From the NCBI GenBank assembly GCA_937922945.1, contig CAKZUP010000100.1, positions 1 through 38,315 of the forward strand: a DNA stretch of 38,315 nt. Direction: 5' to 3'. The translations under genes and the position numbers were made by a program. Under the pieces are notes generated by a model, which had not been told where the DNA came from, ran no database searches, and saw nothing but the letters and a program-made list of their open reading frames with translations. Each line of letters begins with the position of its first letter. Positions within the stretch are counted from its first letter, which is position 1. This DNA is from an uncultured Granulosicoccaceae bacterium. Lineage in GTDB: Bacteria; Pseudomonadota; Gammaproteobacteria; Granulosicoccales; Granulosicoccaceae. This document shows positions 31,033 through 38,172 of this stretch, in pieces.

Positions 31033-31451
31033 TAGAATAATCTCCAGCGACGTTTGGAGCGCTTTTTTCTGTAAACCCAGGAAACAACGATACTTGCACG
31101 ACCAATTTCAATACCGTCGTTATCGACGAGAACATATTCTGTTGTATTGGGTAAGTTCTGCGGTATGACCAAATCCCCTTTATCTGCCAACTGCCAGCAT
31201 TTCAATTGGGTACCATCGACATTAATTAGACAGGCCTGCAGGGCCTCACTGGCACTCCACTGAAAGTTCACTCGCACGAAACAGGGCTGTCCTTGCCTTA
31301 GCGTGACACACCGATTGGGAGTGACTTCGAATTTAGTTTTAATCACATCATCGGCAAACGCTGCCGGCGCCACAAAAAATAGTGCTATGGCGAACACCGA
31401 AAAAAACAGGCTTTGCGCCAACTTGGCCTTCACGAATTTGACCAATAGCAT
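31032..31451 (-). CDS. DUF3019 family protein
   Basis: A small secreted protein of about 139 residues. A signal peptide (KAKLAQSLFFSVFAIALFF...AFA) ends before DDVIKTKFEVTPNRCVTLRQGQPC, the start of the DUF3019 domain. Cysteines at RCVTLRQGQPC and QACLINVDGTQLKC are well placed for two disulfides in a beta-sandwich. The C-terminus is strongly basic (RKKRSKRRWRLF), which would stay unprocessed. The GTG two codons upstream (31455-31457) is an alternative start. The family is regularly encoded beside RstAB and MipA but has no described function. The gene overlaps the response regulator by one base and follows mipA closely. Confidence 0.85.
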   Translation of the reverse strand: MLLVKFVKAKLAQSLFFSVFAIALFFVAPAAFADDVIKTKFEVTPNRCVTLRQGQPCFVRVNFQWSASEALQACLINVDGTQLKCWQLADKGDLVIPQNLPNTTEYVLVDNDGIEIGRASIVVSWVYRKKRSKRRWRLF

Positions 31452-31460
31452 TTTCACTGA

Positions 31461-32315
31461 TCAGTACACAAAGGTTATGGTACTGGTGAAAGTCAAATAG
31501 CTATCGTTAGTAATAAACGGGCTACTCACTACCGCAGATGGAAGCTCCCACCATCGCCCGGTTGCTTTAAAAATAAAATGCTCGTTTATTGGATACGTGA
31601 CTCCAAACTCTGTGACGAAAGTGGTACCACTACCAGCTGAGTACGCCGGATAGTTTTCAGTAGCATCGGCGGCATCGTTCCCAAACTGATAATTCAAAGT
31701 TGCCTGAGACTCGTAGCGCGAACCTAATAATGCGTGGAAGTTCCAATTATGATACAGCCACGTTCTGGCGATAGACGCGGTAACCAATGAACCGCCATGA
31801 ACATCAGAGACGTCATTTAATATCTCGGCCTGAAATATGTACGGGTCGTTGTAACCCGTAGCACGCAAACCAAGAAAACCTGCCGCATCCCTATCCGAAA
31901 ACTGTTTTAACTCGCGGTTCAATTCACTATCAACGCCGTGCTCACTGGATGCAGCAAGTAAGTCTATCGACCACACATCACCGGAGTAGGCGTTCAGGCC
32001 AAATTGAAACTGGTTATAACTTTCCGCATAAGCATCAATAAAGAAGGCACGGTATCGATAATGACCGCCCAATCCGACAGTTACGATGAGATCGTCGGCC
32101 CCCGGAATAGGCATTTGATTAAGAATTGCAGAAGTCGAAATTTCCAGATACCCATCGTTTGTCAGGCTTTCATCTTCTCGTCCGGCACGCACATCACGCG
32201 AGATGTCCGCAGCGTAAACACACTGTGCGCCTAAAAAGGTTAACAGCAATAAAGCTAACATCGTCAAGGCGCGTAGCGGCCTAATGAGCACAGAAATGAT
32301 ATTGCCTCCGGGCAT
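31461..32315 (-). CDS. MipA/OmpV family outer-membrane protein
   Basis: Outer-membrane beta-barrel of 284 residues from the ATG at 32313-32315. Signal peptide: PLRALTMLALLLLTFLGAQCVYA, cleaved before ADI. The mature start RDVRAGREDESLTNDGYLEI is characteristic of MipA/OmpV. Alternating hydrophobic beta-strand segments follow (GLGGHYRYRAFFIDAYAES, WNFHALLGSRYESQ), ending in TSTITFVY with the terminal aromatic expected for Bam-dependent insertion. The open frame extends 45 codons upstream to 32450, but that part has no homology and would bury the signal peptide. As first gene of the mipA–DUF3019–rstA–rstB operon it is the probable regulated output of the two-component system. Family members act in murein-synthesis scaffolding or metabolite passage. 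Confidence 0.9.
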   Translation of the reverse strand: MPGGNIISVLIRPLRALTMLALLLLTFLGAQCVYAADISRDVRAGREDESLTNDGYLEISTSAILNQMPIPGADDLIVTVGLGGHYRYRAFFIDAYAESYNQFQFGLNAYSGDVWSIDLLAASSEHGVDSELNRELKQFSDRDAAGFLGLRATGYNDPYIFQAEILNDVSDVHGGSLVTASIARTWLYHNWNFHALLGSRYESQATLNYQFGNDAADATENYPAYSAGSGTTFVTEFGVTYPINEHFIFKATGRWWELPSAVVSSPFITNDSYLTFTSTITFVY

Positions 32316-32681
32316 GAGCGCGTCCGTTACAGATTTCGTTACTGGACTGGCTAAAAGTCGGGTATGTGAACGACTAACAGTATAGGCAAACACAACAAAA
32401 AAGGCGGGTAGAGAAAAGACGTACTCAAATAGGTAAGGTAGGCGTTGCATTAGGCGATTTTAGCGCGTAAAGCCCTATTTTGGCGGTAACGCTGTGTAAC
32501 CGTATGGCAATGGAATTACCTCATGGTATACCAGCGATTTAAGCTGAAGATTGGACCTGGGCCCAGGCGAGCGCAGCCCCGTGCAGACGCGGTTCCGCGA
32601 TGAAATCTTCAGTATTACGCACCATTACTGCGCGGCAGCGTGTACTCGCGAAGCTGCCATCGATATGAGCAAAAACCAGAA
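32316..32681. other. Structured intergenic region between the Crp-like gene and mipA
   Basis: About 365 bases without a convincing gene. It contains several perfect inverted repeats in a short stretch: TGGTATACCA (32524-32533); CTGAAGATT/AATCTTCAG (32544-32552 and 32604-32612) enclosing the palindrome CCTGGGCCCAGG (32556-32567) and GCGGTTCCGC; and GGCAGC/GCTGCC (32634-32639 and 32653-32658). It must hold the 3' end of the Crp-like transcript and the mipA promoter. A structured RNA or terminator/operator complex is possible. No tRNA or known riboswitch was recognised. Confidence 0.55.
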
Positions 32682-33362
32682 CTACCAGTTACGAGGTAAT
32701 TTTTTGTGCACGTGGATGATGCCATCTTGTAGCTCAACATATTCGCCTTTGACTAGCTCAGCCATCACCTTCCCCACCATTTCTCGGGAAGCGCCAATCA
32801 TGTTTCCAAGGTCTTGGTGGGAGTATTTCTTTTCCAGCTGGAAGGCATTTTGTGATTTTCCATTGTCTGGTTTTTCAACGCCCAACTCCTGAAGCTTATC
32901 AGCGAGTCGACGGTAAACATTATCGAGCGCAAGACTGCGGCTACCTTCTGTAGCTTGCCGTAAGCGCTGCGTCAGAGAACGAATAATACCGAGACTCATC
33001 TCTGGACTCTGAGTAATGCATTGTATAAAACTGGATTTACCAATCATCAGTGCGGTAGTTTTATCAAGCGTTGACACAGAGGCCGAACGCGGCTCATCGT
33101 CGAGCAGTGCAATATCTCCGATAACAGCGCCAGCACCTTGCTCATACAATACAAGCTCCTTGCCGTCTTCATCGCTAACGAACACCTTAACCATCCCTGA
33201 CTGTATGACGTACATAGACTCGCCCATATCGCCTTCGGTCATTAGAATCGCATTTTTTCTGAATTGAACTTCTCTGGAGTGCTCAGCTAACAACGCAAGT
33301 TGTTCTTCGCTTAAGTGTTGAAACAGTTCTACGGGACGCAATACTTCAATGGCATTAGACAT
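32682..33362 (-). CDS. Crp/Fnr family transcriptional regulator
   Basis: Regulator of 226 residues with an N-terminal cyclic-nucleotide-binding-like beta-roll (YVIQSGMVKVFVSDEDGKELVL, then GAVIGDIALLDDEPRSASV, close to the canonical cAMP-contact motif GE.ALL...RSASV with Asp in place of the usual Glu) and a C-terminal HTH_Crp (YSHQDLGNMIGASREMVGKVMAEL). The recognition helix keeps the Arg-Glu pair of CRP. There are no N-terminal cysteines for an Fnr-type iron-sulfur cluster. The start at 33360-33362 is an ATG in the family-typical position. It follows an AI-2E permease gene with a palindromic spacer. The ligand may be cAMP or a related nucleotide, but this is not certain. Confidence 0.92.
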   Translation of the reverse strand: MSNAIEVLRPVELFQHLSEEQLALLAEHSREVQFRKNAILMTEGDMGESMYVIQSGMVKVFVSDEDGKELVLYEQGAGAVIGDIALLDDEPRSASVSTLDKTTALMIGKSSFIQCITQSPEMSLGIIRSLTQRLRQATEGSRSLALDNVYRRLADKLQELGVEKPDNGKSQNAFQLEKKYSHQDLGNMIGASREMVGKVMAELVKGEYVELQDGIIHVHKKLPRNW

Positions 33363-33407
33363 GGCAACTATTCCTGTGAAAGCCTACAGCACTTAATTGA
33401 ATCATAG

Positions 33408-33466
33408 TCGTACGTTGGTACGAGTCGACAAGCTCACACTATGACGGTTAGAAACATCGCAGTGTG
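33408..33466. promoter_or_regulatory. Palindromes upstream of the Crp-like gene
   Basis: TCGTACGTTGGTACGA (33408-33423) is a perfect palindrome of two 6-bp halves with a 4-base centre, the size and symmetry of Crp/Fnr-family operators, 46-61 bases upstream of the regulator start. CACACT (33435-33440) and AGTGTG (33461-33466) form a second, looser inverted repeat. Autoregulation is plausible. A terminator role for the permease transcript is the alternative. Confidence 0.4.
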
Positions 33467-33489
33467 TACGACCATGATAATCGATTAAC

Positions 33490-34812
33490 TCAGCGCTTCT
33501 TATGTTTCTTTTTTTTGCGGGTAATTTTACCGGCTGTTTTTTTACCCTGGCCGCTATTAGAGGTAGCGCTGGCCAAAGTGGTTGGTTGAGAGTTTGCATT
33601 ATTGTCGTGCAAGTCGGCAGAGCTGGCCTGCTGTTCGTTGGACTGGCCACCATTGTTTACAACCGCCTTGGATGCAATGTTGTCAGCAGACTTGGCTTCG
33701 GCGATTTCCAACATGCGTTGATGCGGTAAAACGACTTCCCCGGAACGTGGCTTAAACGCGGTGGTGGGTAGCCACTCATTGAATTCAGAGCCATAAAGCT
33801 CCCACATAGTGACAAATAAAGCGGCAATAATAGGACCGATAACGAACCCCATAAAACCAAACATCATGATTCCACCCAAAGTAGTGAAAAAGATCATGAG
33901 TTCGTGTAGCCGAGTATCGTTACCAACCAACTTTGGTCGCAGTACGTTGTCGATACTACCTACAACGACAATGCAATAAATTGCAAGCAGCGAGGCAACC
34001 AGGTATTCACCACTGGCGATTAGGTAAACCACTGCAGGTCCCCAGACCAGAGCGGTGCCTATACCGGGCACAACGGATAAGAACATCATTGCAACCGCCC
34101 AGAACAAGGCACTGGGAATACCGGCGGCATACAACGCCAGACCAGCAAGTGTTCCCTGCAATATGCCAATAACGGCCGTACCTTTTAAGGTGGCGCGGGT
34201 AACCGATGTAAAGCGGCGCAGCAGCTTATTTTCATCTGCGTCGTTCAATGGTAGATAGTAGAGCATGTAATAAAGCAGTCGATCTCCATCCATGAGAAAG
34301 AAGAACATGGTGTAGAGAATAATGACGAACGATAGCAGCGCACTGAACGTGCCGATGGTGGCAGCCTGCAACGTATCCACGGCAAACGAGCTTAACGTTC
34401 CTGTGAACTTGCCCAGCCATGCAATAGCCTGCTCCCGATACGGTAGGATAAGATCGTAGAACGGCAAGGCTTCCAGCTTTTCAGTAATAAGCCCGGGCTG
34501 AGCAAGTTGTTGTTGTACCCATGGTTTTGCGCTTTGAGCGACTTCCAGCCCTTGTGATAAAACTGTACCGAAAATCATGAATAATGGCACAAATACAAAG
34601 AACAACACGGTGAGCAAAGTGAGCAGAGATGCAATGGCCGGGCGCTCGCCAATGCGTACCAAAAACCATCTATACATTGGCGTGAACATCGCGGCAAATA
34701 GAGCTGCGATAAAAATCGACAACAAAAAAGGCTTTATTACTTGAAAGAACAATAGCGAGATCACCCCGAGTACCAGGATAATAATCGCGCGATTGACAAG
34801 AGTCTGTTGCAT
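33490..34812 (-). CDS. AI-2E family transporter (TqsA/PerM-like permease)
   Basis: Integral membrane protein of 440 residues with about eight helices, starting RAIIILVLGVISLLFFQVIKPFLLSIF. The family signature region (LFWAVAMMFLSVVPGIGTALVWGP, then GSIDNVLRPKLVGNDTRLHELMIFFTTLGG) is intact. A hydrophilic tail of about 90 residues, rich in Asn/Gln/Ser and ending in KKKKHKKR, follows the last helix and is unusual for the family; its cytoplasmic position is supported by the positive charge. Members have been linked to AI-2 export or sodium/proton exchange, but the name does not prove a role in quorum sensing, and no luxS is present here. The ATG is at 34810-34812. It is divergent from gluconokinase. 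Confidence 0.9.
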   Translation of the reverse strand: MQQTLVNRAIIILVLGVISLLFFQVIKPFLLSIFIAALFAAMFTPMYRWFLVRIGERPAIASLLTLLTVLFFVFVPLFMIFGTVLSQGLEVAQSAKPWVQQQLAQPGLITEKLEALPFYDLILPYREQAIAWLGKFTGTLSSFAVDTLQAATIGTFSALLSFVIILYTMFFFLMDGDRLLYYMLYYLPLNDADENKLLRRFTSVTRATLKGTAVIGILQGTLAGLALYAAGIPSALFWAVAMMFLSVVPGIGTALVWGPAVVYLIASGEYLVASLLAIYCIVVVGSIDNVLRPKLVGNDTRLHELMIFFTTLGGIMMFGFMGFVIGPIIAALFVTMWELYGSEFNEWLPTTAFKPRSGEVVLPHQRMLEIAEAKSADNIASKAVVNNGGQSNEQQASSADLHDNNANSQPTTLASATSNSGQGKKTAGKITRKKKKHKKR

Positions 34813-34934
34813 TGGCTGATTCAGTTTGAACTGAGAACCAGTCTAATCCAGTCACGTTGATCTGTCACATGCCAGAACGTCGATTCTCTCGTCAATTCAA
34901 CGGTGTGGGTTAATATAAACGGGCGTTGAACCTA

Positions 34935-34940
34935 TATAAT
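34935..34940 (+). promoter_or_regulatory. Possible -10 element for the gluconate module
   Basis: A perfect TATAAT lies 57 bases upstream of the gluconokinase start, in the 184-base divergent spacer. No good -35 at the normal distance was seen. GTTGAA and TTCAAC flank it and could form an operator. Confidence 0.35.
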
Positions 34941-34996
34941 CAAGTCGTTTCAACCCAAACCGGGCCGAGGATGATTACAACTTACAGGATTGCACA

Positions 34997-35509
34997 TTGA
35001 TCATTATCGTTATGGGCGTCAGCGGGTGTGGGAAATCGACAATTGCAGAGCTTATCGCCAACAGCCTGGGCGCTTCTTATCTCGATGCTGACGACCTTCA
35101 CCCGCCAGAAAACAAAGAACGCATGTCTGCCGGCATTCCGTTAACGGATGAAAACCGCTGGCCCTGGCTACGGAAAGTGCGAGAGGCCGGTATGAAAAGG
35201 TCTTCGTCTGGACAACCCAGCGTCATCGCCTGCTCCGCACTGAAAAAAAGCTATCGTGACGTGCTGAACGAGGCACCCAATACCTGCTACGTTTTCCTGC
35301 AAGGCTCTCGGGAACTCATTCAACAGCGAATGCGGGGCAGAACAGGTCATTTTATGGCGGAGTCCCTGCTCGATTCGCAATTTGACGCGCTGGACTCGCC
35401 GGTCGCCGAGCCCAATGTCGTTTGCATCGATATCGATCCGGAACCGGCTGTCATTGCAGCAAATGCCGTCGCGGCGCTAAAACAGCGGGAATTTCTCGAA
35501 ATTCGCTAG
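34997..35509 (+). CDS. gntK: Gluconokinase
   Basis: Phosphorylates D-gluconate to 6-phosphogluconate with ATP in the cytoplasm. It has 170 residues, the usual size. The P-loop is MGVSGCGKST near the N-terminus, followed by DADDLHPPENKERMSAGIPLTDENRWPWL, the conserved gluconate-binding region, then ACSALKKSYRD and the lid GHFMAESLLDSQFDALDSP. The start must be the TTG at 34997-34999: the protein then begins MIIIVMGVSG as expected, an AGGA ribosome site lies 7 bases upstream, and the next in-frame ATG would remove the first beta-strand. It starts a module with a 2-hydroxyacid dehydrogenase and 6-phosphogluconate dehydrogenase. No gluconate permease gene is visible. Confidence 0.94.
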   Translation: MIIIVMGVSGCGKSTIAELIANSLGASYLDADDLHPPENKERMSAGIPLTDENRWPWLRKVREAGMKRSSSGQPSVIACSALKKSYRDVLNEAPNTCYVFLQGSRELIQQRMRGRTGHFMAESLLDSQFDALDSPVAEPNVVCIDIDPEPAVIAANAVAALKQREFLEIR

Positions 35510-35625
35510 TTTCACCAAATATACCGGTAAAATTCCAATGCCACTGCAAGATCGAAGCGCCAACACCACACCAATAGCCAGTACACTGTACATTCTTGAA
35601 TAGCAAAGCAAAATTAGGATCGACG

Positions 35626-36567
35626 ATGAGTCAAACGCTTCTACTAATGGGACCACTTTTTGAAGCTACCATGACAGAATTGGAAGCACACTACGATGTT
35701 CATCGCTTCTGGGAATCATCTGATCAAACCGCATTGTTAGCATCAATCGCGGCCCAATGTGTTGGCGTGGTAACCGATGGTGGCCGGGGTGTGCCCAACG
35801 AGGTTCTGAAGCAGCTCCCCAACGTAAAAATTGTCTCAGTATTTGGTGTTGGCGTAGACGCAATCGATCTGGACTATTGCGAAAATGCCGGCATCGCTGT
35901 CGGTAATACACCCGATGTGCTCAGCGATGATGTCGCTGATCTGGCCGTGGCGCTGGCATTGGCGAGTTGCCGTCAGTTGGTAACCGGAGATCAATACGTT
36001 CGAAATGGCTTATGGTCGAAACAGGGTGCTATGCCGCTCACTACCCGCATGATGGGTAAAGCCGCAGGCATTTATGGCATGGGCAGCATTGGTAGTTGCC
36101 TGGCAAAACGCTTGAACGCGTTTGATATGCCTGTCAGCTACTGCAATAGAAGCAAGAAAGAAAGCTCGCCGTATAAATTTGTTGCGTCTCTGGAGCAGCT
36201 TGCCAGTGAATCCGATTTTTTATTTATCACCGCTGCAGCCACCCCTGAAACGATTGGAAAAGTCGATCAATCCATACTCGAAGCACTGGGTAAAAATGGT
36301 TATCTGATTAACGTATCGCGCGGAACACTCGTTGATGAGCCGGTTCTTTTAGATTATCTTGTGAATCAGAAAATTGCAGGTGCCGGGCTTGATGTATTTC
36401 ATAACGAACCTGAAATTTCTACAGCGCTGCTTGGCTTGGATAATGTTGTACTTCAACCTCATAACGCAAGTGGTACATCAGAAACCCGTAAAGCAATGGG
36501 CGATTTAATGTTGGAGAATTTATCCAATCACCTCGTCGGCCAACCCTTGAGCGCGCGCGTAGTGTAG
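35626..36567 (+). CDS. D-2-hydroxyacid dehydrogenase (GhrB/2-ketogluconate-reductase-like)
   Basis: NAD(P)-dependent oxidoreductase of the D-isomer-specific family, 313 residues from the ATG at 35626 (AGGA upstream); an in-frame TTG ten codons earlier is not needed. The nucleotide-binding motif is GIYGMGSIGSCLAKRL. The catalytic triad is visible as Arg in NVSRGTLVDE, Glu in HNEPEIS, and His in LQPHNASGTSE. The substrate-binding stretch SVFGVGVDAIDL has the Gly-Val-Gly loop seen in hydroxypyruvate/glyoxylate and 2-ketogluconate reductases. CNRSKKES after the Rossmann second strand suggests NADPH preference. Its position between gluconokinase and gnd favours reduction of 2-ketogluconate to gluconate (inference); glyoxylate/hydroxypyruvate reduction is the alternative. 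Confidence 0.88.
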   Translation: MSQTLLLMGPLFEATMTELEAHYDVHRFWESSDQTALLASIAAQCVGVVTDGGRGVPNEVLKQLPNVKIVSVFGVGVDAIDLDYCENAGIAVGNTPDVLSDDVADLAVALALASCRQLVTGDQYVRNGLWSKQGAMPLTTRMMGKAAGIYGMGSIGSCLAKRLNAFDMPVSYCNRSKKESSPYKFVASLEQLASESDFLFITAAATPETIGKVDQSILEALGKNGYLINVSRGTLVDEPVLLDYLVNQKIAGAGLDVFHNEPEISTALLGLDNVVLQPHNASGTSETRKAMGDLMLENLSNHLVGQPLSARVV

Positions 36568-36603
36568 CCTGCCAGCATCCATACTGACCGCAGAGTGCTT
36601 ACA

Positions 36604-36619
36604 AACGCCCTGCGGCGTT
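36604..36619 (+). other. Small intercistronic hairpin before gnd
   Basis: AACGCC and GGCGTT with a CTGC loop form a perfect 6-bp stem about 30 bases before the gnd start. There is no T-run. It might be an attenuator or a processing or stabilising element. Confidence 0.4.
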
Positions 36620-36648
36620 GACTTTATCCATCAAAAACGGAATGTGAC

Positions 36649-38100
36649 ATGAGTGGAAACTGCGATATCGCATTAATCGGTTTAGCCGTTATGGGGCAAA
36701 ACCTTGTGTTGAACATGGATGATCATGGCTACAAGGTTGCGGTTTATAACCGAACGACCGAAAAAACCCATAAATTTATCAACGGAATTGCGGCAGAGAC
36801 AAAAATTCAAGGCGCAGATACGCTTGAAGAATTAGTCGCCAAGCTCAGTACGCCGCGTAAAGTCATGCTGCTGGTAAAAGCAGGCTCACCTGTTGATAGC
36901 ACAATCGATCAACTCCTGCCATTGCTCGACAAAGGTGATGTCATTATCGATGGCGGTAACTCCAACTTTACCGACACCGAAAGACGAGCAAAGGCACTAA
37001 AAAGCGCTGGTATCCGCTTTTTGGGCATGGGCGTTTCCGGTGGGGAAGAAGGTGCGCGCACAGGTCCATCACTAATGCCGGGTGGCGATGCAAGCGCATG
37101 GCCTTTGGTTAAGGATATTTTCCAGACCATTGCTGCGAAAACTGATGCCGGTGAACCGTGTTGCGATTGGGTCGGCGATAACGGTGCAGGCCACTTCGTA
37201 AAAATGGTGCATAACGGTATTGAATACGGTGATATGCAACTTATCTGCGAAGCCTATCATTTCATGAAAACCGGTATTGAACTCGACAACGCACAAATGT
37301 CTGAGATTTTTACGCAATGGGACAACGGCAAACTAGACAGCTACCTGATAGAAATAACGGCTGATATCCTGGGCTATAAGGAAGATGGAATCTATGTTGT
37401 CGACACAGTGCTCGACCGGGCCGGTCAAAAAGGTACCGGCAAATGGACGGGCATCAATGCACTTGAACTAGGCATCCCACTCACATTAATAGGTGAAGCT
37501 GTTTTTGCACGCTGCTTGTCCGCCATTAAAGAAGAGCGTGTCGCTGCCAGCCAAATAATTTCTGGCCCAGAAACGGGTAAAGACACGTTACTCGCCGATG
37601 AGTGGGTGACATCGTTAGGAGAAGCCTTATACGCCGCAAAGATCATATCCTATGCACAAGGCTTTATGTTAATGAGGGCTGCCGCAGAAGAATACGATTG
37701 GTCATTGAACTACGGCGGTATTGCGCAAATGTGGCGTGGTGGTTGTATTATTCGCTCCGCATTTCTGGATGAAATAAAAGCCGCCTTCGACAAGCTTCCT
37801 TCGTTACAGAACTTGCTGCTTGATGACTACTTTCGAAAAGAAGTGGAGTCTACCCAAGCCAACTGGCGAAAGGTGGTTGCCAAAACTGTTGAACTTGGCA
37901 TTCCTGCTCCAGCTATGAGTAGCGCCCTTGCCTTTTTCGATGGTTACAGAACGGCCTCTCTGCCAGCCAATTTGCTGCAAGCACAACGTGATTACTTCGG
38001 CGCTCATACGTACCAGAAAGTGGATGGTGACGGAAGTTATCATCATACAGATTGGACGGGGAGTGGTAGTGGTATATCAAGCACAACTTATGACGCCTAA
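36649..38100 (+). CDS. gnd: 6-phosphogluconate dehydrogenase, decarboxylating
   Basis: Oxidises 6-phosphogluconate to ribulose 5-phosphate and CO2 with NADP in the pentose phosphate pathway. Full length at 483 residues, the long (GndA-type) form. Motifs in order: Rossmann GLAVMGQNLVLNM, NRTTEKT (NADP phosphate contact), DGGNSNFTDTERR, the family signature GMGVSGGEEGARTGPSLMPGG, GAGHFVKMVHNGIEYGDMQLICE with the catalytic Lys and the conserved Asn-Gly-Ile-Glu-Tyr, and C-terminal GGCIIRSAFLDEI. The C-terminus ends HHTDWTGSGSGISSTTYDA, slightly extended. It closes the gluconate module begun by gluconokinase. The start at 36649 is an ATG close to the expected family start. Confidence 0.97.
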   Translation: MSGNCDIALIGLAVMGQNLVLNMDDHGYKVAVYNRTTEKTHKFINGIAAETKIQGADTLEELVAKLSTPRKVMLLVKAGSPVDSTIDQLLPLLDKGDVIIDGGNSNFTDTERRAKALKSAGIRFLGMGVSGGEEGARTGPSLMPGGDASAWPLVKDIFQTIAAKTDAGEPCCDWVGDNGAGHFVKMVHNGIEYGDMQLICEAYHFMKTGIELDNAQMSEIFTQWDNGKLDSYLIEITADILGYKEDGIYVVDTVLDRAGQKGTGKWTGINALELGIPLTLIGEAVFARCLSAIKEERVAASQIISGPETGKDTLLADEWVTSLGEALYAAKIISYAQGFMLMRAAAEEYDWSLNYGGIAQMWRGGCIIRSAFLDEIKAAFDKLPSLQNLLLDDYFRKEVESTQANWRKVVAKTVELGIPAPAMSSALAFFDGYRTASLPANLLQAQRDYFGAHTYQKVDGDGSYHHTDWTGSGSGISSTTYDA

Positions 38101-38106
38101 AAACTG

Positions 38107-38122
38107 CACCAGTATGCTGGTG
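38107..38122 (+). terminator. Short hairpin after gnd
   Basis: CACCAG (38107-38112) and CTGGTG (38117-38122) form a 6-bp stem with a TATG loop, 6 bases after the gnd stop. A following AT-rich stretch lacks a good T-run, so it is a weak terminator candidate. Confidence 0.4.
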
Positions 38123-38172
38123 ATGAGTTATTCTGATATCGTAGACTGACCTTAATAAACTAGGAGCTTCGC

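Noticed and set aside
32316..32450. 45-codon N-terminal extension of the MipA frame
   Set aside because: It has no family similarity and would place residues before a perfectly formed signal peptide; the internal ATG at 32313-32315 is the better start.
32544..32612. Resemblance of the 69-base stem region to a tRNA or an integron attC site
   Set aside because: No cloverleaf with anticodon arm and no CCA-type acceptor was found, and the attC core sites GCCTAAC/GTTRRRY are absent.
32551..32892. 113-codon plus-strand frame starting in the structured intergenic region
   Set aside because: Two thirds of it is antisense to the Crp-like gene, and no ribosome site precedes the start.
33375..33379. 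TGTGA half-site as a classical CRP site upstream of the Crp-like gene
   Set aside because: The matching TCACA half at six bases spacing is missing.
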